NCBI RefSeq assembly: GCF_028863945.1
Contig: NZ_JARBEA010000008.1
Span: forward strand, 1-62,815
Source of the DNA: Jeotgalibaca caeni
Lineage (GTDB): Bacteria > Bacillota > Bacilli > Lactobacillales > Aerococcaceae
Direction of reading: 5' to 3'
Length of the DNA: 62,815 bases
The position numbers and the translations under genes are program-made. Numbering within the stretch: the stretch's first letter is position 1; every line of letters begins with the position of its first letter. This document shows positions 18,020 to 27,483 of this stretch, piece after piece. Below the pieces are notes generated by a model that worked only from the letters and a program-made list of their open reading frames with translations, was not told the origin of the DNA and ran no database searches.

Positions 18020-19966
18020 ATGAAACGAAAAAAACATCTAATTCCAATGAAAATATTGTTCGCCACTAGTACCCTTTTTGCAAGTTCTATTAGTCCTGTG
18101 TTTGCTACTGAAGAATTAATTGTTAATCCAACAGAAGTGGAAAAGACCGAGGAGATTCCCTCCTCAGAAGAGATTCCAGCAATTATTGAAGAAAATGTGG
18201 AGTCAGGAGATGAAATTCCTGTTGAAGAAGAAAGCTCCATAGAAGAACCGGTTGTAGAAGAATCCACAGAAGAAATAATAGAGTCAGATGAGTCGGTAGA
18301 GGAAGAACCGGTTGAGCAAGTTGTAGAAGAGGAAGTCAAAGAATCACAGCCAGAACCTGCTGCTGAAGAAGAAACAGAAGCAATTGAAGAAGAAGTTCAA
18401 GAAGAAACGCCGGCAGAGGTACAGGAAGAGCTTCCTGATTTACCAGAATATAATCGCAGCGAAATTCATGAACTTGCGATGCAGATGATGGAAGAGGATT
18501 TACAATCAAAAAATAGTTCTGCAAGAATGATGCGCGCATTTTCTACGGGAATTCCACATGTGGATGATTTTATCAGCAAAATTTCCCCATATGCCGTTGA
18601 AGATAGTGTAACATCTGGTATCTTACCATCTATTACAATTGCTCAGGGGGCACTAGAATCTGCATGGGGATTAAGTGGTTTAGCCTTGGATGCGAATAAT
18701 CTCTTTGGCATTAAAGCCTCCACTGACTGGAAAGGCAAAGTCTATAATGTAATAACAAGAGAATATGCCGATCCAGTTAAGGATAAAAACGGAAAAGTTA
18801 TCAAGGAAGGATACTGGTACAATGTAGTAGCGCCGTTTAGACATTATAATAACTGGTTGGAAAGTATTCGTGACCATGGGAACTTCTTCACGGGAACAGA
18901 GTGGCGGAGAAATAATTACCGTCACGTTATCGGAGAGAAAGATTACCGCAAAGCAGCACAAGCATTACAAGATGCGGGCTACGCAACAGATCCAAGCTAT
19001 GCGAATAAATTAATTTCGATTATAGAAACTTATCAACTTAATAAATATGATCAAGTACCTGTGTTATCAGCAGAGTATCACGTACAAAAGCATGGTTGGT
19101 TGAAAACAAGTGGAACACGCCTTTCATTGGGGCATGTTGGAGACGATTTGCGAGTAGAAGACTTACGTTTCCGTTTTCCGGACAATAATAATATCAGCAT
19201 TAACTTCTCTGCCCATATTCAGAAAAAAGGTTGGGTCAATAACATTAAAGAGGGTTCGAATGCTGGAAATGTTGGAAATGGATGGCGCATGGAAGCTGTT
19301 AAGCTGAACTTAACAGGAGAAGGCGCAAAGAGTTATGATATTTATTATCGTGTTTACTCCGATACGATTGGTTGGTCAGGTTGGGCGAAGAATGGTGCAC
19401 CAGCTGGTACAGAAGGATACGGTAAAAAAATCCGTTCAATAGAAGTCATCATTTCTTGGAAAGATGAAGTACCAGTAAATACTTCTGGAAAATCATTCAG
19501 CACGTATTCAACTCCTATAGTCAACTATGCCACTCAATTACAATATGATGGCTGGACATCTCCAGTGAAGGACGGTCAACTATCCGGTACTGTTGGAAAA
19601 GGCCGCAGATTAGAATCTTTGCAAGTATCTTTATCAAATGCGCCTTATACAGGTGGGATTGAGTATCAATCTCATGCCCAGACATACGGTTGGCTACCAA
19701 AAGTATCGAACGGTATGACAAGTGGAACAGTTGGAGAAGGGAAAAGGCTAGAGGCTATTAAAGTTAATCTAACTGGAACCATGGCGCAAGAGTTTGATAT
19801 TTATTACCGAACCCATATCCAAACGTACGGTTGGACAGGTTGGGCCAAAAATGGTGCTCCTTCCGGATCAGAAGGATTGGGACGTAGAATGGAAGCATTA
19901 CAAATTAGAATCGTTAAAAAAGGCAGCAGAGCTCCTGGCTCGACAAGCAATTCTTTTTATCGATAA
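18020..19966 (+). CDS. Secreted ChW-repeat glucosaminidase (GH73-like)
   Basis: A 648-residue exported murein hydrolase. A signal peptide (1-31, cut near FA/T) is followed by an acidic spacer (about 35-150), a glucosaminidase domain (about 175-345) and six ChW repeats in two sets of three. The catalytic glutamate is probably that in GALESAWG, followed by NNLFGIKA, both usual for the FlgJ/AcmA-type family. The first ChW set is more diverged than in the other proteins (for example GWLKTSGTRLSLG). It would cleave glycan strands during growth or separation. AAGGAGG precedes the ATG by a long 13-nt gap. Confidence 0.9.
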   Translation: MKRKKHLIPMKILFATSTLFASSISPVFATEELIVNPTEVEKTEEIPSSEEIPAIIEENVESGDEIPVEEESSIEEPVVEESTEEIIESDESVEEEPVEQVVEEEVKESQPEPAAEEETEAIEEEVQEETPAEVQEELPDLPEYNRSEIHELAMQMMEEDLQSKNSSARMMRAFSTGIPHVDDFISKISPYAVEDSVTSGILPSITIAQGALESAWGLSGLALDANNLFGIKASTDWKGKVYNVITREYADPVKDKNGKVIKEGYWYNVVAPFRHYNNWLESIRDHGNFFTGTEWRRNNYRHVIGEKDYRKAAQALQDAGYATDPSYANKLISIIETYQLNKYDQVPVLSAEYHVQKHGWLKTSGTRLSLGHVGDDLRVEDLRFRFPDNNNISINFSAHIQKKGWVNNIKEGSNAGNVGNGWRMEAVKLNLTGEGAKSYDIYYRVYSDTIGWSGWAKNGAPAGTEGYGKKIRSIEVIISWKDEVPVNTSGKSFSTYSTPIVNYATQLQYDGWTSPVKDGQLSGTVGKGRRLESLQVSLSNAPYTGGIEYQSHAQTYGWLPKVSNGMTSGTVGEGKRLEAIKVNLTGTMAQEFDIYYRTHIQTYGWTGWAKNGAPSGSEGLGRRMEALQIRIVKKGSRAPGSTSNSFYR

Positions 19967-19973
19967 TAAGTGT

Positions 19974-20019
19974 AGCAGCAGATAACTTTCAAAAAAGTTG
20001 GTCTGTTGCTCTTTTTTTT
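19974..20019 (+). terminator. Terminator after the glucosaminidase gene
   Basis: AGCAGCAGA and the following AACTTT pair with AAAGTT and TCTGTTGCT (to 20010), followed by a run of T to 20019. Confidence 0.85.
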
Positions 20020-20070
20020 GTTATTATTGATTAAATATAAGTATTCATATTAGAAAGGTTTGGTAAGACT

Positions 20071-21897
20071 TTGATAAACAAAAAAAGAGTAATGTCGACT
20101 TTCCTGACGTTTGGAATCGGGTTACTTGTTTCTTTATTAGTAGTTTTTTTATTACAATGGTTTCATTTTCAATATGATTTTGAAGCAACGCTTCATTTTT
20201 TTGATTACAAAACTCGACTAAATATCTTGCAAGCGGGAGTTGTATTCATACTATTCCTCTGGTTTTTCTTTTTAACCGCATCAACTGGGTTATCTTCCTT
20301 TTTGTTGCTTTTTATTAGCCTATTGATTGGAATCGGTACCCAACAGAAGATGCTCTATCGGGGAGAACCGCTTTACCCGAGCGATGTGTATTTCTTAAAA
20401 GACTTCGGCTTTCTTTTGGAAATGGTAGAAATCGGAATTGTCATTGGAACTCTAGTAATTCTTGCCTTATTGGTTGGAAGCCTGATTCTCTTTTTCAAAA
20501 AAAGAAAAAAACGTTCGGTAGGAAGAACAGAGAAAGTAATTCGTTTGAGTGGATTTATAATAACTTCAGGATTATTGTTTTATGCTTACCAATTTAATCA
20601 ACCAGGTAATTTAATACGTGCTGCTTTTAATGAACGTACGAACTGGATTTCCTATAGTCAAGAGAAGAATTATACCGAGAACGGTGTAGTTACTGGTTTA
20701 ATGTACAACTTAAAATCTCCAGCAGTTAACCGTCCAAAAGAGTACAGCAAAGAAAAAATCGAAGAAATCTATAAAAAGTATGCTCAAGAAGCTGCTAGTG
20801 TCAACGAAATAAGAACGAATGCGTTAGAAGAATACAATATCATTTTTGTTATGAGCGAAACATTCTCGGATCCAACTCGGATTGAAGGAATGGAAATCTC
20901 GAAAGACCCCATGCCGCTTTACCGTGAATGGGCAGAAAGATATCGAAGTGGGTTGTCATTTTCACAAGGATACGGCGGAGGAACCGCTAATATTGAATTT
21001 GAAGCATTGACGGGAATTTCATTGGAACCGCTGGCTTCTAATATTACAACTCCCTTTATTCAATTAAGTAATCAAATGAAGAGCTTCCCTAAAGTGACGG
21101 ATTTGATGGCCGAAGCGGGGCACCACTTGACTGCCATTCATCCATATAATACAACCATGTACAAACGATTAGAAAATTACCAATCGCTAGGATTTGACGA
21201 ATTCCTTTTTCAAGATGACATGACCTATACAAAGCGAATTGATGAGAATACTTTTATTTCTGATGAATCAACGTATCAGGAAGTAATGGATGTGATGAAA
21301 CAGTCAGATGGGAAAGATTTTGTGCATTTAGTGACGATGCAAAATCATAAACCGTTCGTACATAAGTATGAAAATGTGGATTTTGAAGTTCAAGGAGCTC
21401 CTTATAACTTAGAAGTCGCTCACTATGCGCAAGGAATTCAGTATAGCGATATCGCATTAGATAACTTCTTAAAAGAATTAGATACAACAGAGGAAAAAAC
21501 AATGGTTGTATTCTGGGGTGACCACTTACCAAGCTTTTATGGTGAAGAATTATTCGACTTGAATGGTCATGTTCGGATGCATGAGACACCACTGTTGTTT
21601 TATACAAATTTCTCCGAAGATAGTCAAAGTATTGGAACGATTAGTCCCATCTATTTCATGAATCATGTGCTGGAATTGACGAACGCTCCTATCACGCCGT
21701 TCATTGCTATGCTGGAGCGGATGGAACAAATTCTACCAGCCTTTGAAAAGGGGATCTATCTGGAGAGAGAAACTGAATTACACTATAGTCGAGCTGATTT
21801 GAGACCAAGTACACAGTTGGTAATGAATGAATATGATTTGATTCTCTATGATATTACAACTGGTAAAAACTATAGTAAGGATTTAGGATTTTATTAA
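20071..21897 (+). CDS. LtaS-family phosphoglycerol transferase/sulfatase-like membrane protein
   Basis: 608 residues: about five membrane helices in the first 190, then an external alkaline-phosphatase-fold domain from about 265. The core shows NIIFVMSETFSDP, a catalytic threonine candidate in GGGTANIEFEALTG, TAIHPYNTTMYKR, MQNHKPF and FWGDHLP, all expected of the lipoteichoic acid synthase superfamily. It belongs to the GGxTANxEFExLTG branch, often found in polysaccharide loci, so it may add glycerol phosphate to a surface polymer rather than make lipoteichoic acid itself. It starts at TTG 20071 behind AGAAAGG. It is set among ChW surface-protein genes with its own terminators. Confidence 0.85.
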   Translation: MINKKRVMSTFLTFGIGLLVSLLVVFLLQWFHFQYDFEATLHFFDYKTRLNILQAGVVFILFLWFFFLTASTGLSSFLLLFISLLIGIGTQQKMLYRGEPLYPSDVYFLKDFGFLLEMVEIGIVIGTLVILALLVGSLILFFKKRKKRSVGRTEKVIRLSGFIITSGLLFYAYQFNQPGNLIRAAFNERTNWISYSQEKNYTENGVVTGLMYNLKSPAVNRPKEYSKEKIEEIYKKYAQEAASVNEIRTNALEEYNIIFVMSETFSDPTRIEGMEISKDPMPLYREWAERYRSGLSFSQGYGGGTANIEFEALTGISLEPLASNITTPFIQLSNQMKSFPKVTDLMAEAGHHLTAIHPYNTTMYKRLENYQSLGFDEFLFQDDMTYTKRIDENTFISDESTYQEVMDVMKQSDGKDFVHLVTMQNHKPFVHKYENVDFEVQGAPYNLEVAHYAQGIQYSDIALDNFLKELDTTEEKTMVVFWGDHLPSFYGEELFDLNGHVRMHETPLLFYTNFSEDSQSIGTISPIYFMNHVLELTNAPITPFIAMLERMEQILPAFEKGIYLERETELHYSRADLRPSTQLVMNEYDLILYDITTGKNYSKDLGFY

Positions 21898-21903
21898 CCT
21901 ATA

Positions 21904-21939
21904 AAGCGTGAGTTCACAAGTTGAATTCACGCTTTTTTA
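21904..21939 (+). terminator. Terminator after the LtaS-like gene
   Basis: AAGCGTGAGTTCA pairs with TGAATTCACGCTT (one mismatch) across a 5-nt loop and is followed by T residues. Confidence 0.9.
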
Positions 21940-22027
21940 TATAATTTAACGATAAAACATAGACATTTTGACTGAAAATGATACCATTGAATTATATGTT
22001 AAACAGTAAGAAGTAGAGGAGAAGGAC

Positions 22028-24604
22028 ATGAAAAAAGTTGGCTCAAGTATTATTATCGCATCATTATTATTAAATGCTGTTTCACCACTCGTTGTCTCTG
22101 CTGCAGAACTAAGTGAAAGCAATGAACAAACAAGTCCCGTTATCTCTGAGGTAACTACACCGATTATTGATCCAACTACGATCACGGTTAGTCAACAACG
22201 AGCAGCAAAAGGGGACATCCTTACGTATAGCGTTCCAGTTCCAGTTACGGATGTGGATGTAGATTCACAAGTTGTATTGACCCTTTCTAATTCTGATTCT
22301 GAATATAGTGAAGAATTTATGATGACTTATCAAGCGGAAACCAATCGCTTTGAAGCTCAAGTGGAACTGAATGATGAGGTTCCTTATGGAGTATTATCCA
22401 TTAATAAAATTGAATTAATTGAAAATGGAGAGTCTCGTTCTATTTGGGCTCATGATGAAGAAACCTTTAATCTACAAGCCTATGATGTCGCTATAGTAGA
22501 ACAACTAACTGTTCAATCGCTCGTTTTTTCCAAAAAGGAAGCAAAACTTGGCGATAAAGTGGATATCTTCTTAAAAATGGACAACCAAACAGAACTTCAA
22601 GATGTTACTTTGAATTTATATAACCCAGCGGTTGAGCTGCCTTATACAGTAGTGATGGAATATAATCCTGGAACTGAACAATACGAAGGATCTGTTGAAA
22701 TTATTGAAGATGTCATGCCCGGTAAATGGGAAGTATCTCAAATCGAGGCATTTGATTTAGATTTTAATTACATCTTGCTTCGTGATGAGTTGGCAGCGAA
22801 TAATGTAAGCCAGTACTTCTTTACCGTGAATGAACTTCAAGCAGACGAAGAAAGTCCTTTGTTACACAAAGATACGATTCAAGTAAGCCAAAAAGAAGCG
22901 CAAGTAGGCTCCACAGTAACGTATCGAGTAAAGTTAACAGATAATGAAGCAATCAAAGCTGCACATGTCCGTTTAATTCATGAAGACGAAGAGTTAACAG
23001 AAGAGAGTGGTAGTGGAATTATAGATGTACCATTTGTTTATAACGAGTCTAACGGGCTTTATGAAGCTTCTTTTACCGTTGATCAGAATACCAAACTTGG
23101 AACTTGGAAGATTCTTTATTTCCACGCAATCGATGAAGCAGGAAACCCGCTTTATTTCCAAAATGGGAATATCTACCTTGAAGATTACTACGGTATGTCT
23201 ATGCAGCAATTTGATGTGGTAGTAACCGAGAAGATTCCAAATGTCATTTATTCTTCCCATGTTCAAAGCATTGGCTGGCAAGATGCGGTTCAAAATGGTG
23301 AAATGAGTGGAACTTCTGGTGCGAGGAAAAGACTAGAAGCAATTAAAATTTCGTTGGATAACCTACCAATGGAAGGAAGTATTGAATACCAAACACATGT
23401 AGAAAGCTATGGCTGGATGGATTGGGCGAAAAACGGTGATCCAAGTGGAATGGTAGGTAAAGCAAAACGTCTAGAAGCAATCCGCATCAAGTTAACTGGT
23501 GAAATTGCAGAACAGTATGATGTCTACTACCGCGTTCACGCAGAGAGCTATGGTTGGTTAGGCTGGGCGAAAAATGGAGAAGATGCTGGTACAGAAGGGT
23601 TAGCCAAGCGTTTGGAAGCCATCGAAATTCAGCTGGTCAAGAAAGGCGAGCCGGCTCCTGGTCCTACGACAAGGCCTTTTGTTATGATTAAGCCTGTTGT
23701 TTCTTACACCACACATGTTGAGAAAAAAGGCTGGCAAGATTACGTGAGCAATGGTGCCATGAGTGGCACAGAAGGCGAAGCACTTCGCTTAGAAGCGATT
23801 AAAATTACTGCTTCTGATTTAGCTTATACAGGAGGGATTGAGTACAGAACTCATATTCAATCCATCGGTTGGCAAGCTTGGAAATCCAATAACGAACTCA
23901 GTGGAACAGAAGGAGAAGCGTTACGTCTAGAAGCAATCCAGATGAAATTAACGGGTGAGCTTGCTAAGAAGTATGATATTTACTACCGTGTTCATGCGCA
24001 AAGTTTTGGCTGGCTGGGTTGGGCTAAAAATGGTGAATCAGCAGGGACAGAAGGGTTAGCTTTACGCCTAGAGGGAATTGAAGTACAACTCGTCAAAAAA
24101 GGCGGTCAAGCACCTGGTACTACAACACGTCCTTTTGTCGTAAGCAAACCAACTGTAAACTATACAACGCATGTTCAAAAACAAGGCTGGCAATCGACTG
24201 TATCGAATGGAAAAATGAGCGGAACTTCTGGATTAGGATTGCGCCTAGAAGGAATCCTGATGAATGTTTTCACCCAATCATTGTCAGGCACGATTCAATA
24301 CCGTACGCATGTTCAAAAAGAAGGCTGGCAAGATTGGACAGAAAATTGGCAACTGAGCGGTACACAAGGAAAAGGCCTTCGCTTAGAAGCAATCCAAATC
24401 AAGCTTACTGAAGAAATGGCGAAGTTCTATGACGTTTACTACCGCGTTCACGCACAAAGCTACGGCTGGTTAGGCTGGGCGAAGAACGGAGAGTCAGCAG
24501 GGACGGAAGGCTTAGCCAAACGCTTAGAGGGTATAGAAGTGCGATTGGTACGAAAAGGGGAGAAGGCTCCGGGAAGTACGAATCGGGCTTTTGTGAAGAA
24601 ATAA
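22028..24604 (+). CDS. Secreted ChW-repeat protein with N-terminal Ig-like domains
   Basis: An 858-residue exported protein with no catalytic domain that I can see. A signal peptide (1-25, cut near VSA/AE) leads to about 380 residues of beta-rich, Ig-like sequence. Each module starts with a similar strand (TVSQQRAAKGD, VFSKKEAKLGD, QVSQKEAQVGS), pointing to three related domains. Nine ChW repeats follow in three sets of three. The repeats are nearly identical between sets, suggesting recent duplication or gene conversion. A role as surface adhesin or structural wall protein is inferred. GAGGAGAAGG precedes the ATG. Confidence 0.87.
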   Translation: MKKVGSSIIIASLLLNAVSPLVVSAAELSESNEQTSPVISEVTTPIIDPTTITVSQQRAAKGDILTYSVPVPVTDVDVDSQVVLTLSNSDSEYSEEFMMTYQAETNRFEAQVELNDEVPYGVLSINKIELIENGESRSIWAHDEETFNLQAYDVAIVEQLTVQSLVFSKKEAKLGDKVDIFLKMDNQTELQDVTLNLYNPAVELPYTVVMEYNPGTEQYEGSVEIIEDVMPGKWEVSQIEAFDLDFNYILLRDELAANNVSQYFFTVNELQADEESPLLHKDTIQVSQKEAQVGSTVTYRVKLTDNEAIKAAHVRLIHEDEELTEESGSGIIDVPFVYNESNGLYEASFTVDQNTKLGTWKILYFHAIDEAGNPLYFQNGNIYLEDYYGMSMQQFDVVVTEKIPNVIYSSHVQSIGWQDAVQNGEMSGTSGARKRLEAIKISLDNLPMEGSIEYQTHVESYGWMDWAKNGDPSGMVGKAKRLEAIRIKLTGEIAEQYDVYYRVHAESYGWLGWAKNGEDAGTEGLAKRLEAIEIQLVKKGEPAPGPTTRPFVMIKPVVSYTTHVEKKGWQDYVSNGAMSGTEGEALRLEAIKITASDLAYTGGIEYRTHIQSIGWQAWKSNNELSGTEGEALRLEAIQMKLTGELAKKYDIYYRVHAQSFGWLGWAKNGESAGTEGLALRLEGIEVQLVKKGGQAPGTTTRPFVVSKPTVNYTTHVQKQGWQSTVSNGKMSGTSGLGLRLEGILMNVFTQSLSGTIQYRTHVQKEGWQDWTENWQLSGTQGKGLRLEAIQIKLTEEMAKFYDVYYRVHAQSYGWLGWAKNGESAGTEGLAKRLEGIEVRLVRKGEKAPGSTNRAFVKK

Positions 24605-24612
24605 GTAGAGGA

Positions 24613-24639
24613 AGATCCGCGATTAGCGGATCTTTTTTT
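24613..24639 (+). terminator. Terminator after the Ig-like ChW gene
   Basis: AGATCCGC pairs with GCGGATCT across a 5-nt loop, followed by seven T. Confidence 0.93.
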
Positions 24640-24816
24640 GATAAATGTTATAAAATTTATAATCTTGGTTAGTTTCTCAAGTTGAAGGATCGGGTATGAC
24701 CCATTCATTATAAATGTGTCATCGGACGATTAAAATATAACTAAAAACGTCTTTTTTAATGTATTTTTTGTTTGACAACATAGAGTATAATTGTCTCATA
24801 CGAAAGGAGTGTTGAA

Positions 24817-27333
24817 ATGAAAAAGTTTGTGAAAAGAAGCGCAATAAGCTTGGTAATTATTCAATTAATGTCTTCTGGCTTAGGGATGTTTGATAGAGTA
24901 GGAGAATATACTACGTCCATTCCCGACGTTGCTACTGTAGAAGCTGCAACTCGCCCTACATTATCCTATTCTACTCATGTCCAATCTTATGGTTGGCAAA
25001 AAGATGTAAGCGAAGAAAAAATGAGTGGAACAATCGGATTAGCAAAAAGATTAGAAGGAATTAAAATTAATATAGGCAATACGGATTTAAAGGGAACGAT
25101 TGAGTATCGTACTCATGTTCAAAAAAATGGTTGGATGGATTGGCAAAAAAATGGAGCGTTAAGCGGAACTACAGGAGAAGCAAAGCGTCTCGAAGCAATT
25201 GAAATTCGACTAACAGACGAATTAGCTGCTCATTACGATATTTATTACCGTGTTCATGCTCAGAAATTTGGTTGGTTAGATTGGGCTAAAAATGGAGAAT
25301 CAGCCGGTACTGCAGGTTACGCCTATCGTTTAGAAGCAATCGAGATAAAATTGGTTGAAAAGGGGAATAAAGGGCCTACCGGAAACGGTCTCGCTTTCCA
25401 AGAATATGTGCCAATTCCATCTGTTTCATATCGGACACAGATTCAATCTATTGGTTGGCAGAATTATAGAAAAGATGGTCAAATGAGTGGTACTTCAGGA
25501 CAAGCTAAACGTCTGGAAAGTATTAAAGTTAAATTATCAAATTTACCATATTCTGGAGGAGTAAAATACCGCACTCATGTTGAGAAATATGGTTGGATGG
25601 GCTGGAAAACAAATGATGCTTTAAGTGGAACCGTTGGTGAAGCTAAACGCTTAGAAGCAATACAACTTGAACTAACTGGGGAAATTGCTAAACATTATGA
25701 TATTTTTTACAGAGTACATGCTCAAAGTTTTGGTTGGCTAGACTGGGCTAAAAATGGTGAAGAGGCAGGAACTGCTGGTTATGCAAAAAGGTTAGAAGGA
25801 ATTGAAATTAAGTTAGTAAAAAAAGGTGAACCTGCTCCAGGGAAAACCAATAATCCTTATTTAGAAAAAAATGTAAAAATTGAGAAAAAGACAGTAAAAG
25901 CTAAAGAAAAGGAAGTTGCTTTCAAAACGATTGAAGAGAAAGATAGTACAATGCTTGAAGGTGAAACTAAAGTTACTAAAAATGGAGCTAATGGCTACGA
26001 TTCCGTAACCTATGAAATTACTTATAAAGCTGGGAAACAAACAAGTAAAAAAGAAATATCTCGTGAGACAATTAAGCCACAAGATAAAGTAATTAAAGTT
26101 GGAACGAAAAAAGTAATAACAGTAAAGAAAGAAACGGTAAAAGAAAAGATTTTACCTTTTGAAATAGTTGAAAATCTCGATGATACGCTTGAAAAAGGGA
26201 AAACAGAAGTTATACAAGAAGGTAAAGATGGCTTCGACACAGTAATCTATGAAGTAACTTATACTAATGAAAAGGAAACATCTAAAAAAGAAATTTCTAG
26301 AGAAACCACTTTACCTACTAATAAAATTGTAAGAATTGGAACAAAAGAAACAAGAGTAGACAATGTTGTAATATATGAAAATTATATTCCGTTCCCTAGC
26401 ACTACTTTTTATTCTAATTTACTAAAAAGTGGAGAAATAAGAAATATTCAGAATGGGTCAGAAGGATATGATGAAGTTACAAAAGAAGTAACATATATAA
26501 ATAACATAGAAGTTTCATCAAAAGAAATCAGTAGAGTGAACTACGAACCTATTTCTCAAATTACAGTTCAGCAAGCTACGGATAGTATTGCTGCTATTGG
26601 ACCAATTAAAATTAATACTTTATCCATTGAAGAAGAATTACTTTATCTGGATGAATGGAATTCTAATAAGTTAACCATGCATGCAGAAGTTAATGAAGAA
26701 GAAGTTTATAAAATGTTAGTAACTTATTCTCTTCCTAATGGTTGGGATAAATCATCTGAATTTCTTAAAATAGATCAAGGAATTTATGAAGCAACTATTG
26801 ATGCTTATCCATCCTACATGGGCGTGGGGGAAGGAAAATATACAGTAGAGAGTATTATTGTGACAGATATACACGGATCTGTATCAATTATTTTCCCTGA
26901 AGGTGAAGCATTTGGTATAAACAATATAAGTGCTGATTTAAGTAGGGCAGAGTTTGAAGTACAAAAACGACCACTTTTACTTACGGATCCTCGGGTTGCG
27001 GCAAACGGCATTACTGTTCAAATAACAGATATTTCTTATATAGAGGGTGCTGATTCAGATCAGTTTACGATTTATTACACCGAGACTAATACTACTAATC
27101 AACGTATTAACCAAGAAACTTTTAAACTGTATCTAACAGATGGAACGAATCAGCCGCAGTATGGTTTCTTTAATAATTTAATGCCAGGTCAAAGCTTATC
27201 AAGAAGTTATACATTCAACTTATTGAAATCTGAAAAACCAAGTATCTTAGAGTATGGAGATACGTTCTTTAATGGGAGCCCTTCAGAAATTAATCCGCAG
27301 TGGGATGTAGACGAAGTTGGTTATACTTATTAA
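24817..27333 (+). CDS. Secreted ChW-repeat and G5-domain protein
   Basis: 838 residues: signal-like N-terminus (1-46, ending near VEAA), six ChW repeats in two sets of three (about 48-330), then three G5-type modules (about 355-590). The modules are marked by KVTKNGANGYDSVTYEITY, EVIQEGKDGFDTVIYEVTY and RNIQNGSEGYDEVTKEVTY, the last degenerate. A 240-residue C-terminal part of unknown fold follows, rich in Asn, Ile and Tyr. G5 domains are linked with N-acetylglucosamine or zinc binding and adhesion. The second half is clearly AT-richer than the gene's first half and its neighbours, suggesting a different origin. No LPxTG anchor is present. GAAAGGAGTG precedes the ATG. Confidence 0.83.
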   Translation: MKKFVKRSAISLVIIQLMSSGLGMFDRVGEYTTSIPDVATVEAATRPTLSYSTHVQSYGWQKDVSEEKMSGTIGLAKRLEGIKINIGNTDLKGTIEYRTHVQKNGWMDWQKNGALSGTTGEAKRLEAIEIRLTDELAAHYDIYYRVHAQKFGWLDWAKNGESAGTAGYAYRLEAIEIKLVEKGNKGPTGNGLAFQEYVPIPSVSYRTQIQSIGWQNYRKDGQMSGTSGQAKRLESIKVKLSNLPYSGGVKYRTHVEKYGWMGWKTNDALSGTVGEAKRLEAIQLELTGEIAKHYDIFYRVHAQSFGWLDWAKNGEEAGTAGYAKRLEGIEIKLVKKGEPAPGKTNNPYLEKNVKIEKKTVKAKEKEVAFKTIEEKDSTMLEGETKVTKNGANGYDSVTYEITYKAGKQTSKKEISRETIKPQDKVIKVGTKKVITVKKETVKEKILPFEIVENLDDTLEKGKTEVIQEGKDGFDTVIYEVTYTNEKETSKKEISRETTLPTNKIVRIGTKETRVDNVVIYENYIPFPSTTFYSNLLKSGEIRNIQNGSEGYDEVTKEVTYINNIEVSSKEISRVNYEPISQITVQQATDSIAAIGPIKINTLSIEEELLYLDEWNSNKLTMHAEVNEEEVYKMLVTYSLPNGWDKSSEFLKIDQGIYEATIDAYPSYMGVGEGKYTVESIIVTDIHGSVSIIFPEGEAFGINNISADLSRAEFEVQKRPLLLTDPRVAANGITVQITDISYIEGADSDQFTIYYTETNTTNQRINQETFKLYLTDGTNQPQYGFFNNLMPGQSLSRSYTFNLLKSEKPSILEYGDTFFNGSPSEINPQWDVDEVGYTY

Positions 27334-27483
27334 ATATTGCGTAAGAGAAGTAGGGAGTTTTCCTTATTTCTCTTTTTTTTTATAAAATTAACGAAAAAAT
27401 ATACTAGAGCAAAAATAATATTTTCGATGTTACAATATGTTAAGATAACTCCATATGAATGCCAATCACAGGAGCTGAACACC

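Noticed and set aside
24772-24791. TTGACA and TATAAT before the ChW-G5 gene as a promoter pair
   Set aside because: They are only 8 nt apart. TATAAT may still be a -10 with a poor -35 further upstream.
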